DNA of 64,000 bases from CAZKJL01 sp964611095 (lineage in GTDB: Bacteria; Patescibacteriota; Gracilibacteria; Peribacterales; Peribacteraceae): the NCBI GenBank assembly GCA_964611095.1, contig CAZSWJ010000002.1, positions 39,232 through 103,231 on the forward strand. Direction: 5' to 3'. The translations under genes were made by a program, and so were the position numbers. Below the pieces are notes generated by a model that was given only the letters and a program-made list of their open reading frames with translations, did not search any database and was not told where the DNA came from. Of the stretch, positions 48,701 through 55,876 are shown in pieces; position 1 is the stretch's first letter, and every line of letters starts with the position of its first letter.

Positions 48701-49064
48701 TCTCGGCTTCTCGTTCTGCGCCACGGGACGCACGCACGAATTCCTCACGTCACGCGATATCCCGAGCTCCCTCCTTTATAAGATCTCCGAACCCAGGAGC
48801 CCGAACATCAAGGAATACCTGGAGAGCAAGCGCGTGGACTTCGTCATCAACATCCCGCAGCACAGCTCTTCCACGGAAAAGACCGACGGTTACTTCATCC
48901 GCCGCATCGCCACCGACCGAGGCATCCCCCTTATTACGAACGTCCAGCTGGCCAAACGCATCGTGGAAGCCCTGCAGGCCGAGAAAGAAGGACTGATCGA
49001 ATCCCCCCTCATTCCGTGGCCGGATATCCTGGGCGACAGGAATCCGACATCCATGACGATGTAA
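45753..49064 (+). CDS. carB: Carbamoyl phosphate synthase large subunit
   Basis: Makes carbamoyl phosphate for pyrimidine and arginine synthesis. Two homologous ATP-grasp halves are present: first half [20 protein letters not shown], then [32 protein letters not shown] and [20 protein letters not shown]; second half [34 protein letters not shown] and [20 protein letters not shown]. The C-terminal MGS-like allosteric domain has [13 protein letters not shown]. 1,103 aa, slightly longer than usual because of an N-terminal extension of about 25 residues. No carA gene lies next to it. A long antisense open frame covers it but is a codon-usage shadow. Confidence 0.96.
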   Translation: [1103 protein letters not shown]

Positions 49065-49080
49065 GGCCGTCCTTTTGGAC

Positions 49081-49109
49081 TTGCGCGACAAGGCCGACTC
49101 CCTTACTCT
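49081..49109 (+). promoter_or_regulatory. Promoter for rpsU
   Basis: TTGCGC (49081-49086), 17-nt spacer, TACTCT (49104-49109), then 11 nt to ATG 49121. Confidence 0.5.
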
Positions 49110-49120
49110 AGGCCAGCTTT

Positions 49121-49336
49121 ATGGCCGTATTTGCTATCAAAAAAGGCGAGGAATCGAACGAGCGTCTCCAGAGTCGCTTCAAAAAGCAGACCCAGGAGGC
49201 CCGCATCGTAAAAGTTCTCCGCAAGCGCAGGACTCACGTAAAGAAGCTGACCAAGCGTCTGCAGCGCATTCGTGCTCTCAAGCGCGAAGGTTTCCGCGCA
49301 CAGAACGTGAAGAATCAGTTCTACTCCAACATGTAA
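49121..49336 (+). CDS. rpsU: Small ribosomal subunit protein bS21
   Basis: 71-aa basic protein of the 30S subunit near the anti-Shine-Dalgarno site. The S21 pattern is clear: GEESNERLQSRFKKQTQEA, VLRKRRTHVKKLTKRLQR, and a Lys/Arg-rich C-terminal part ending YSNM. In many bacteria rpsU precedes dnaG and rpoD; here it is far from them, between carB and the RAYT gene. Confidence 0.9.
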   Translation: MAVFAIKKGEESNERLQSRFKKQTQEARIVKVLRKRRTHVKKLTKRLQRIRALKREGFRAQNVKNQFYSNM

Positions 49337-49390
49337 TTTGAGAAGGACGTACGGTGCCTTGGTCTTTTTTTGACGTGCTACGATCTCCAC

Positions 49391-49819
49391 ATGCTCGAAC
49401 GAAAGGTCATCATGAACGGCGTGCCGATGTTCATCAGTTTGAACACGTGGCACAGAAGACAAGTCTTCATTCATCCGCAGTTCGCCAAGAAGGCCATCGA
49501 TTACGCGTACGAACTGATGAAGAAGCACAGCTTCGACCTGTTCGGCTTCGTCGTGATGCCCGACCACATCCACTTGCTCCTCACGGTGCACAAACCCTCG
49601 ACTATCAAGGAACTGATGAATGACTACAGAACGGGTTTATCGTTCCAGCTTGGCACCGGAGCGTTCTTCGAGGAACATTACGACCTCCGTATGCCCACAA
49701 AGCCGCAGGAGAAACTGACGTACATGCACGACAAACCGTTCAAAGCGGGGCTGGCGGATACGCCAAAGGACTATCCTTGGAGTTCGGCAGCGGGGACGTG
49801 GAAGGTGAAGGGGCTGTAG
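49391..49819 (+). CDS. REP-associated tyrosine transposase (RAYT, Y1/HUH family)
   Basis: Single-strand DNA transposase-like enzyme of the IS200/Y1 superfamily, in the RAYT branch that mobilises short palindromic REP elements. 142 aa from ATG 49391. The HUH motif is MPDHIHLLL (His59, His61). The catalytic Tyr is probably Y97 in EEHYDLR. The C-terminal family signature reads YMHDKPFKAGLADTPKDYPW followed by SSA. TACGAT ends 6 nt before ATG 49391, so the alternative TTG start at 49370 is less likely. A heptamer hairpin begins about 40 bp behind its stop. Six more copies lie elsewhere in the window, which supports a RAYT/REP relation. No IS200-type full element ends were recognised. Confidence 0.88.
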   Translation: MLERKVIMNGVPMFISLNTWHRRQVFIHPQFAKKAIDYAYELMKKHSFDLFGFVVMPDHIHLLLTVHKPSTIKELMNDYRTGLSFQLGTGAFFEEHYDLRMPTKPQEKLTYMHDKPFKAGLADTPKDYPWSSAAGTWKVKGL

Positions 49820-49858
49820 CCTGGAGGAAGACTTCTGTTTTTACCGTGTATATGAAAA

Positions 49859-49945
49859 GCGGGTGGCGGATAGCGAGTAGCGGGTAGCTGCCTCGTTTTC
49901 ATCATGACAAATTTCTACCCGCTACCCGCAAGCCGCTATCCGCTC
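49859..49945. repeat. Heptamer hairpin element, copy 5 (behind the RAYT gene)
   Basis: Left arm 49859-49887 (GCGGGTG GCGGATA GCGAGTA GCGGGTA), right arm 49915-49945, with about 27 nt between. It contains several GTAG tetranucleotides, the short motif known to mark REP ends recognised by RAYTs. Confidence 0.88.
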
Positions 49946-49953
49946 GTTATCTC

Positions 49954-50529
49954 CTATCCAATGCGAGCCCCCGCCTCCTCCATCAACCGCCCGAGCAGGA
50001 ACACAGGCAGCCCGACGATGCTCGTCCAATCCCCTTTGATATCGGCGATCATGAGCTGGCCGAGTCCATCGATCTGGAATGCGCCGGAGCGATCTTTCCA
50101 AAGACCCGTACCGATCCACCACTCCATGTCTTTGTCGCTGAGCTTCTTGAACGTGACGTCGGAGGACGAGACTCCTTCATGCGCCTTGCCCTTGGCATCG
50201 ATGACACAGAGTGCCGAGTGAACGACGGATGTCTTGCCGCTCTGCAGCGCGATCATGCGCTTGGCGTCCGCGGGTGACCGGGGCTTTTCCAGGAGCGTGC
50301 CGTCCGAAGCCACGACGAGCGTATCGCAGCCGATGACGACGGCTCCGGGATTCTTTGCGGCGATGTCTTTGGCTTTGAGCCGTGCGAGTTCGGCGGAACG
50401 CTCCACGGGTTCCGTGACGGGATGCCCGTCTTCATCGACAGTACTGGCGATGACATCGAACCGCACGCCAAGACCCGCGAGAAGAGTTTTTCTCTGAGGA
50501 CTGGCCGAGGCGAGGATGATACGAGACAT
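49954..50529 (-). CDS. maf: Maf-family nucleotide pyrophosphatase
   Basis: House-cleaning enzyme that hydrolyses non-canonical or canonical NTPs; Maf relatives also affect septum formation. 191 aa. Motifs are LASASPQRKTLLAGLG, VDEDG, GCDTLVVASDG, KPRSPADAKRM and a late GAFQIDGLG and VGLPVFLLGRLM. Start ATG 50529. Heptamer hairpins flank the gene on both sides (copies 5 and 6). The next gene upstream on the strand is the S41 protease. Confidence 0.92.
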   Translation of the reverse strand: MSRIILASASPQRKTLLAGLGVRFDVIASTVDEDGHPVTEPVERSAELARLKAKDIAAKNPGAVVIGCDTLVVASDGTLLEKPRSPADAKRMIALQSGKTSVVHSALCVIDAKGKAHEGVSSSDVTFKKLSDKDMEWWIGTGLWKDRSGAFQIDGLGQLMIADIKGDWTSIVGLPVFLLGRLMEEAGARIG

Positions 50530-50533
50530 AAAA

Positions 50534-50596
50534 GGCGGGTGGTGAGTAGCGGTTGGCGGGTAGATTCCACCCGCTACCTTCTACCCGCTACCCGCC
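50534..50596. repeat. Heptamer hairpin element, copy 6 (intergenic)
   Basis: Left arm 50534-50563, right arm 50568-50596, nearly no loop. It lies between the maf start and the S41 protease stop, and may work as a terminator for the protease gene. Confidence 0.85.
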
Positions 50597-50624
50597 TGTC
50601 AGACAATGTTGAAACGACCGATGC

Positions 50625-52238
50625 CTAGCGCAAAATCTCGAGTGCGCGCTTGAGCTGTTCGTCACGATCCGTGGACTCCAGAACGACGTCGGGCTTGATG
50701 CCGGTGCCGTTGATGGTGCGTCCGAGCGGCGTGAACCATTCGGCGATGGTGAGCTTGATGGCTTCACCGGAACGGAATCCGATGACTTCCTGCACCGTAC
50801 CCTTGCCGAAGGTCTGCGAACCGACGATGGTTGCACGCTTGAGATCTTGGAGTGCGCCGGCGACGATTTCGGAGGCGCTGGCCGAACCCTTGTTCACGAG
50901 CACAACGACTTTGGTACCGGGTGTGAGCACGGGCTCGTCTTGCGTCTTCTCTTCGGTGGTCTCGGTGCGGCTCTTCACTTTGGCGACGACCGTGCCGCGG
51001 GGCACGAAGCTGCTGAGGAGCACGTCGGCTGCAGTGAGGAGTCCTCCGCCGTTGTTGCGGAGGTCGAGAACGACGCCCTTGGGGTTCTTGACGGCGATGT
51101 CATTGAAAATGGAGCGGATGCGCTTCTCGGTGGTCTCACCGAACTGGATGAGCTGCACCACGGCGATGTCGCCCTGCCACTTCACCTGGATCTCCGGAAT
51201 GGAGATGCTGTCACGCGTGACGGTCACGGTGATCTCCGATCCGCCGCGGCGAAGCTTGAGCTTCACGGTCGTGCCGCGCTCACCGCGGATGTACGTGACG
51301 GCGCGGTCCGTACCGAGGCCGTGGAGACTGACGCCGTTGGCTTCCAAAATGATGTCGCCGATGACGAGTCCCGCGCGCTCGGCCGGAGAACCCGGGAGCG
51401 GAGCCACGATGATGATGTCGCCGTCCTTCTCATCGATCTGCGCTCCGATGCCGGAGAGCTCTCCTTTGATCTGCTGCTGGAAATCCTCGGCTCCGGCGGG
51501 GCGGAAGAACGTGGTGTACGGATCGTTGAGCGAATCCACCATGCCCTCGAGCGCCTTGTACGCGGCCTCTTCCTCGCTGAGTTTGTCCTGGTACAGGTAA
51601 TCCTTCGTGAGGAGCTGCCAAATCGCGTTCATGAGATCGCTCTTCGGGAGCTCGGTGTCCAAGGAAGGGCTGCCGCCGAACTGAATGGTGATGGTCTTGG
51701 TGCTGCGATTCACGTCCTTGGCGGCGGACTCGAGGAGCGAGAGTGCCTCGGCTCCGGCGAGCTTGGTCGCGAGACCGAACGAGTTGGCGCGGGCCGGAAC
51801 CATCCACTTGAGGACGATGGCGTTCATGACGGCATTGCGGTCGAGATCGTCTTTGATGTCTTTGAATGCCGAAGTGTCCGCGTCCTCCTGCTTGTTCGTG
51901 AGTGCGGTGACGACTTGCAGTGCTTCGCCGCGCGTGATGGGCTGGTTGAGGACGTACTGCTTGCCGCGTCCGAAGACATCCAGCGCCCCCTCTGCCTGAG
52001 CGGCGCAGAGCGTGGCCTTGAGTCCCTTCGGGTAACGAACGTAGGGCAGCTGGCAGGCGGAGTTTTCTTTCGGTAGCTCGAACGCCTCGAACGCCCACGT
52101 GAGGAAGTTGGCGCGACTGACCGTCGCTGCCGACGTATCCACGATGGTGCTGAGGGGACGTGCGGCCAGAAGTGCCGAGGGCACCACGAGTGACGCCGTC
52201 AAAGAAATCGAAACGACGAATGACCGAAGATTCTTCAT
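50625..52238 (-). CDS. C-terminal processing peptidase (S41) with SLH-like N-terminus, 537 aa
   Basis: Exported serine protease that degrades or trims envelope proteins. ATG 52238 (MKNLRSFVVSISLTASLVVP) gives a signal peptide. SLH-like segments at about 40-190 (SRANFLTWAFEAF, QPITRGEALQVVTAL) are followed by a PDZ domain (GIGAQIDEKDGDIIIVAPLP then GDIILEANGV). The S41 core shows VVLDLRNNGGG, the catalytic Ser in NKGSASASEIVAGAL and Lys in SQTFGKGTVQ. The promoter at 52266-52294 supports this start. Same strand as maf, and convergent with nothing nearby. Confidence 0.93.
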   Translation of the reverse strand: MKNLRSFVVSISLTASLVVPSALLAARPLSTIVDTSAATVSRANFLTWAFEAFELPKENSACQLPYVRYPKGLKATLCAAQAEGALDVFGRGKQYVLNQPITRGEALQVVTALTNKQEDADTSAFKDIKDDLDRNAVMNAIVLKWMVPARANSFGLATKLAGAEALSLLESAAKDVNRSTKTITIQFGGSPSLDTELPKSDLMNAIWQLLTKDYLYQDKLSEEEAAYKALEGMVDSLNDPYTTFFRPAGAEDFQQQIKGELSGIGAQIDEKDGDIIIVAPLPGSPAERAGLVIGDIILEANGVSLHGLGTDRAVTYIRGERGTTVKLKLRRGGSEITVTVTRDSISIPEIQVKWQGDIAVVQLIQFGETTEKRIRSIFNDIAVKNPKGVVLDLRNNGGGLLTAADVLLSSFVPRGTVVAKVKSRTETTEEKTQDEPVLTPGTKVVVLVNKGSASASEIVAGALQDLKRATIVGSQTFGKGTVQEVIGFRSGEAIKLTIAEWFTPLGRTINGTGIKPDVVLESTDRDEQLKRALEILR

Positions 52239-52265
52239 GGAAAACGGGGGTGAGAATGTTGCGAC

Positions 52266-52294
52266 ATCGTACCGCACCGATGCGGTGATCACAA
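52266..52294 (-). promoter_or_regulatory. Promoter for the S41 protease
   Basis: Minus strand: TTGTGA (52294-52289), 17-nt spacer, TACGAT (52271-52266). The leader to ATG 52238 is about 20-27 nt. Confidence 0.65.
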
Positions 52295-52355
52295 TGTCGG
52301 CAGACGCTTGCCACAAGGCAAAACAAGCACGTCCCACATTAAGAAACGCATAAGA

Positions 52356-53921
52356 CTACTGGACGAACGACTGCGACTCCACGACGGCGCCGTATTCCTT
52401 CATGTCCTCCTTCTTCATGAACAAGTAACTGAGCAGCCAGAATCCGCCCACCACGTACAGAAGTGCGGGTAACATCGTGATGCCGATGCTGTGGAGGAAC
52501 GACGACGGTGCGAGTCCGAGCACTGCTCCGACGGTTTGCGGTCGACCCGGAAGAACGTCCGGAAGCGTGACGATGAAATCGAAGATGCCGTGAATGACGA
52601 TGGCGCAAAAGACACCCGTGAGGAGCTGCGTTCTGGCATACACCGCTTCGGTGCGAATGCTCAGGGCTTGATGGATCATGGTCATGACGGGATGACGTTT
52701 GCCGTCTTTGAATTGATCGCGGATGAGTGGCGAGGCGAAGAACGCGAGTCCGAAGAAGTAACCCATGACACCCGTGGAGAGCACGTGCACCATGGTCGTG
52801 AGCACGGCGCGGCCGAACACCGCTCCGATGAACATGCCCCACAACGGCGACGGAGGCTGCAGCAGATAGTTCGTGACGAAGCCCACGAAGTACGTGGGGT
52901 TGGCCAAGTTTTCGGCGAAGGCGAACCCGAGCGCCACGACGATGGAGAGCTGGAGCGTGTCGTCGATGGAGCGGAAGAAGTCGCGGCTGCTGTGACGGAG
53001 CACCCAGAATTTACTGATCTCTTCGATGACGCCGACGATGAGGTATGTCGTGAGGGTGGCGAGCACGATGGACGTCGAGCCCGTCGTGTTCTTGAAAATG
53101 CTTTCACTGACGAAGTCCTGGGACGAATCGCCGAAACTGATCGGCGTGATCTTGAACAGGAAGAAGTTGAGCTCGATGCCCCGCTTCATGAGTTCGTTGT
53201 AAAAAAGGATCGGCACCGTGGAGAGCATGCCGGCGAAGAACGCCAGGATCACGACGCTGATCCGTTCTTTGTGGTAACCCAAGAAGAGTCGGCACCAAAT
53301 GACGACCGGAATGAGCGCGATGACCGCGGCGATGCCGGTGGCAAGAAGCTGCGCTCCCGTTTCGTACCGCAGGATGGCGTAACACACCCACAGCAAGAAC
53401 GTGCCGAGTACGGTTGCCTTGATGCTGGCGCTCCACGGACCGAACAGGAACTTCCATCCGATGACGACGCACGTCATGCCGAGCGCCATGAGGAACGGAT
53501 CTTGTCCCACGCCCGTCTCGAAGAACGCGCGCTTGAACGCGATGAGAATCCACGTGACGAGCGTGCCGAGCACGAACGCGTAGAAATATTTCTTACGATC
53601 CTTCCCGCCCTTCCACGCGTAGCGATCGAAGAAACCGAATCCCATGATGAGCAGGAACACGACCGCGGTGCGCAGGTACGCGGAGGTTCCCGTGAGCGAT
53701 GCGAGCGACGTGTTTCGTCCGTACTTCAGCGAGAGCGTGAAGAGAATCGCGGCGATGACGACCGATGCCGCGATGGCTCCGACCTTCGGCAAGTACGGAT
53801 GTCTGGCCTCCACGCTCGCAAGCGACTCTTCCTCCACGGCGCCCACGTTCATCGCTCCCGTCCAGATGCGAATCAGGACGAGCGCGCAGCCTATGGCGAG
53901 GAGTATCGCAAGGAGTTGCAT
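52356..53921 (-). CDS. PrsW-family intramembrane metalloprotease-like protein, 521 aa
   Basis: Polytopic membrane protein with about 11-13 hydrophobic helices. The family signatures are in order: GVIEEISKFWVL (EExxK motif), GFAFAENLANP (FxExxN-type motif), a His-containing TTMVHVLSTGVMGYFFG and a late IVIHGIFDFIVTLP. PrsW relatives cut anti-sigma factors or toxins within the membrane; the substrate here is unknown. Longer than typical PrsW because of an N-terminal membrane extension. Start ATG 53921. It is divergent from the small Ser-rich membrane protein. Confidence 0.85.
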   Translation of the reverse strand: MQLLAILLAIGCALVLIRIWTGAMNVGAVEEESLASVEARHPYLPKVGAIAASVVIAAILFTLSLKYGRNTSLASLTGTSAYLRTAVVFLLIMGFGFFDRYAWKGGKDRKKYFYAFVLGTLVTWILIAFKRAFFETGVGQDPFLMALGMTCVVIGWKFLFGPWSASIKATVLGTFLLWVCYAILRYETGAQLLATGIAAVIALIPVVIWCRLFLGYHKERISVVILAFFAGMLSTVPILFYNELMKRGIELNFFLFKITPISFGDSSQDFVSESIFKNTTGSTSIVLATLTTYLIVGVIEEISKFWVLRHSSRDFFRSIDDTLQLSIVVALGFAFAENLANPTYFVGFVTNYLLQPPSPLWGMFIGAVFGRAVLTTMVHVLSTGVMGYFFGLAFFASPLIRDQFKDGKRHPVMTMIHQALSIRTEAVYARTQLLTGVFCAIVIHGIFDFIVTLPDVLPGRPQTVGAVLGLAPSSFLHSIGITMLPALLYVVGGFWLLSYLFMKKEDMKEYGAVVESQSFVQ

Positions 53922-53979
53922 AAAGATAATCCTCTGATTATATCATTTTTTTGGCTTGTTGAAAACGTCTTTCGGGCAC

Positions 53980-54008
53980 TTGGAGACCGAGACCTTGGCC
54001 TCTATGAT
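53980..54008 (+). promoter_or_regulatory. Promoter for the small Ser-rich membrane protein
   Basis: TTGGAG (53980-53985), 17-nt spacer, TATGAT (54003-54008), then 27 nt to ATG 54036. Confidence 0.6.
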
Positions 54009-54035
54009 GGCCACGCACTTTTCCCCAAGCACTGC

Positions 54036-54239
54036 ATGAAGAAAGCCCTCGTCGCCCTTATCGGTATCGCCATCGCCATTGGCATCGGTTACTACCTGTA
54101 TACGCAAATGTCGGCGATGATGCCTGCCGAAGGCTCCGTCACGGGCTCCTCGTCATCCAGCGAGGCCGGCATGTTCGAGTCCTCCTCGAGCTCCGCCGCC
54201 ATGATGGAAGGCTCCGCCAAAGTGAAAGTCACGAACTAG
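54036..54239 (+). CDS. Small membrane-anchored Ser/Met-rich protein, 67 aa
   Basis: Starts MKKALVALIGIAIAIGIGYY, an N-terminal membrane anchor. A short extracytoplasmic tail rich in Ser, Met, Ala and Glu follows (GSSSSSEAG and ESSSSSAAM), ending KVKVTN. Its own promoter lies 27 nt upstream. Divergent from the PrsW-like gene. No family was recognised. Function unknown. Confidence 0.65.
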   Translation: MKKALVALIGIAIAIGIGYYLYTQMSAMMPAEGSVTGSSSSSEAGMFESSSSSAAMMEGSAKVKVTN

Positions 54240-54266
54240 CCTACCCGCCAACCGCTACCCGCTCGT
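54240..54266. repeat. Heptamer repeat arm, copy 7 (intergenic)
   Basis: One arm, CTACCCGCCAACCGCTACCC followed by GCTCG, between the small membrane gene and glyS. No partner arm is visible. Confidence 0.75.
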
Positions 54267-54272
54267 CTCTTC

Positions 54273-55670
54273 ATGCCCGCCACAACTCTCGATTCACTGG
54301 TGTCTCTCTGCAAGCGTCGCGGACTCATCTTTCCGGGTTCCGACATTTACGGCGGACTCGCCAACACCTGGGACTACGGCCCGCTCGGACTCGCCATCAA
54401 AAACCGCGTGCAGAAACTGTGGTGGAACCGCTTCGTTCGCCAGCGCCAAGACATGGTCGGCATCGAAACGGGAATTCTGATGAACCCCAAAGTCTGGGAA
54501 GCCAGCGGACACGTGAGCAACTTCGGCGACCCGATGGTCGATTGCAAAAGCTGTAAGGAACGTTTCCGCGGCGACAAGCTCTTGGAAGAAAAAATCGGCG
54601 TGGAAGGTGCAGCGGTTCTGACGCTCGACCAAGTGCAGCCGATGATGATGGCCGAGAAGATCAAGTGTCCCTCGTGCGGCAAGGTCGATTGGACCGTCGC
54701 GAAGAAATTCAACCTGATGTTCAAAACCGAACAAGGCGTCGTGGAGGGCCAGGGAGCCGATATTTTCCTTCGCCCCGAAACGGCGCAAGGCATGTTCGTG
54801 AACTTCAAACACGTCGCTCAGACGCTGCGAAAACGTTTGCCGTTCGGCATCGCGCAAGTGGGCACGGTGTTCCGCAACGAAATCACACCCGGCAACTTCA
54901 CGTTCCGCACGCGCGAGTTCCAGCAGATGGAAATCGAGTACTTCATCGAGCCCGGAACCGAAGCGAAACATTTCGAGAGTTGGAAGGACACCATGTGGCA
55001 GTGGTGCCTGGACATCGGACTTTCTCCCGAGCGTCTGCGCGTCCGCGAACACACCAAGGAAGAACTCTCGCACTACTCCAGCCGCACCATCGACATCGAG
55101 TACAAGTATCCCTGGGGTTGGGGCGAACTGTACGGACTCGCCAACCGTTCCGATTTCGATCTTGCGCAGCATTCCAAATTCAGCGGACAAGATTTGAGCT
55201 ACACCGACCCCGACGATCCGAAGAAGAAATTCCTGCCGTACGTGGTGGAGCCGACCTTCGGTCTCACGCGCACGGTGCTCGCCCTGCTGCTCGATGCGTA
55301 CGAGGAAGAAAAGCTCGCCGAAGACGACACGCGCACGGTCCTCAAACTCGTGCCTGCCATGGCTCCGAATGACTACGCCATTTTGCCGCTCTCCAAGAAG
55401 GAACACCTCGTTGCCAAGGCCCAAGACTTGTACAACAAAATTGTACAATCGACGGATCTCACGGTGGACTTCGACGTCACCGGAAGCATCGGAAAGCGCT
55501 ACCGCAGACAGGACGAAGTGGGCACGCCCAAGTGCATTACCGTGGACTTTGGCACGCTCGGCGAGGATACGGCCCAGGGCGAGAAAGACACCGTCACGAT
55601 CCGCGACCGCGATACGCTGAAGCAGGAACGCCTGACGATCGACGAGCTCCTGAAGAGGATTTCGTGCTGA
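54273..55670 (+). CDS. glyS: Glycyl-tRNA synthetase (single-chain type)
   Basis: Dimeric class II glycyl-tRNA synthetase of the GlyQS-like type found in CPR, Gram-positives and archaea, not the alpha2beta2 type. 465 aa. Features are LVSLCKRRGLIFPGSDIYGG, a zinc-binding pair CKSC and CPSC, motif 2 VGTVFRNEITPGNFTFRTRE in line with FRxE, and motif 3 FGLTRTVLALL. The anticodon-binding domain is C-terminal, with VDFDVTGSIGKRYRRQDEVG. Start ATG 54273 lies close behind the heptamer arm at 54240-54266. Confidence 0.94.
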   Translation: MPATTLDSLVSLCKRRGLIFPGSDIYGGLANTWDYGPLGLAIKNRVQKLWWNRFVRQRQDMVGIETGILMNPKVWEASGHVSNFGDPMVDCKSCKERFRGDKLLEEKIGVEGAAVLTLDQVQPMMMAEKIKCPSCGKVDWTVAKKFNLMFKTEQGVVEGQGADIFLRPETAQGMFVNFKHVAQTLRKRLPFGIAQVGTVFRNEITPGNFTFRTREFQQMEIEYFIEPGTEAKHFESWKDTMWQWCLDIGLSPERLRVREHTKEELSHYSSRTIDIEYKYPWGWGELYGLANRSDFDLAQHSKFSGQDLSYTDPDDPKKKFLPYVVEPTFGLTRTVLALLLDAYEEEKLAEDDTRTVLKLVPAMAPNDYAILPLSKKEHLVAKAQDLYNKIVQSTDLTVDFDVTGSIGKRYRRQDEVGTPKCITVDFGTLGEDTAQGEKDTVTIRDRDTLKQERLTIDELLKRISC

Positions 55671-55675
55671 ACGGC

Positions 55676-55704
55676 TTGCGCAGACCCCTTCCTGACTGTA
55701 TAAA
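55676..55704 (+). promoter_or_regulatory. Promoter for rpsB-tsf
   Basis: TTGCGC (55676-55681), 17-nt spacer, TATAAA (55699-55704). Confidence 0.65.
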
Positions 55705-55710
55705 TACGCG

Positions 55711-55876
55711 GCTGCAACGTGCAGTACTTCCTCATCGACTGATCGCGCGGTCCTGGTCCCGAAAGGGAAATCCTCCGCAACGAGCGAGAAGACGTCGGTG
55801 AGTTGACCCCAAGGATTTTCATTTCCGCCTCATTCACTTCGCTTCTTTTCTCAAGGAGCATTCCCCTATCTCTTTT
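55711..55876 (+). promoter_or_regulatory. Long rpsB leader, possible autoregulatory RNA
   Basis: About 166 nt lie between the expected transcription start and the rpsB ATG, much longer than other leaders here. Short hairpins are visible: CTGCA/TGCAG near 55713 and GGTCC-type pairings around 55750-55790. S2 leaders are known to be autoregulatory in several bacteria; here this is inference. Confidence 0.5.

Noticed and set aside
45417..48737. 1,106-codon open frame antisense to carB
   Set aside because: It mirrors carB, whose sense strand has clear enzyme motifs. The antisense protein is low-complexity (His/Arg/Glu/Val-rich) with no family signal. High-GC codon bias keeps the antisense frame free of stops.
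49391..49945. Complete IS200/IS605 insertion sequence
   Set aside because: The protein has the RAYT-type C-terminus, no TnpB is nearby, and no typical left and right ends flank the gene; only the heptamer hairpin is present downstream.
52491..54239. 582-codon plus-strand frame over the PrsW-like gene
   Set aside because: Antisense and Glu/Arg/His-rich shadow. Only its last 67 codons (from ATG 54036), which lie beyond the protease gene, look like a real gene with a promoter and membrane helix.
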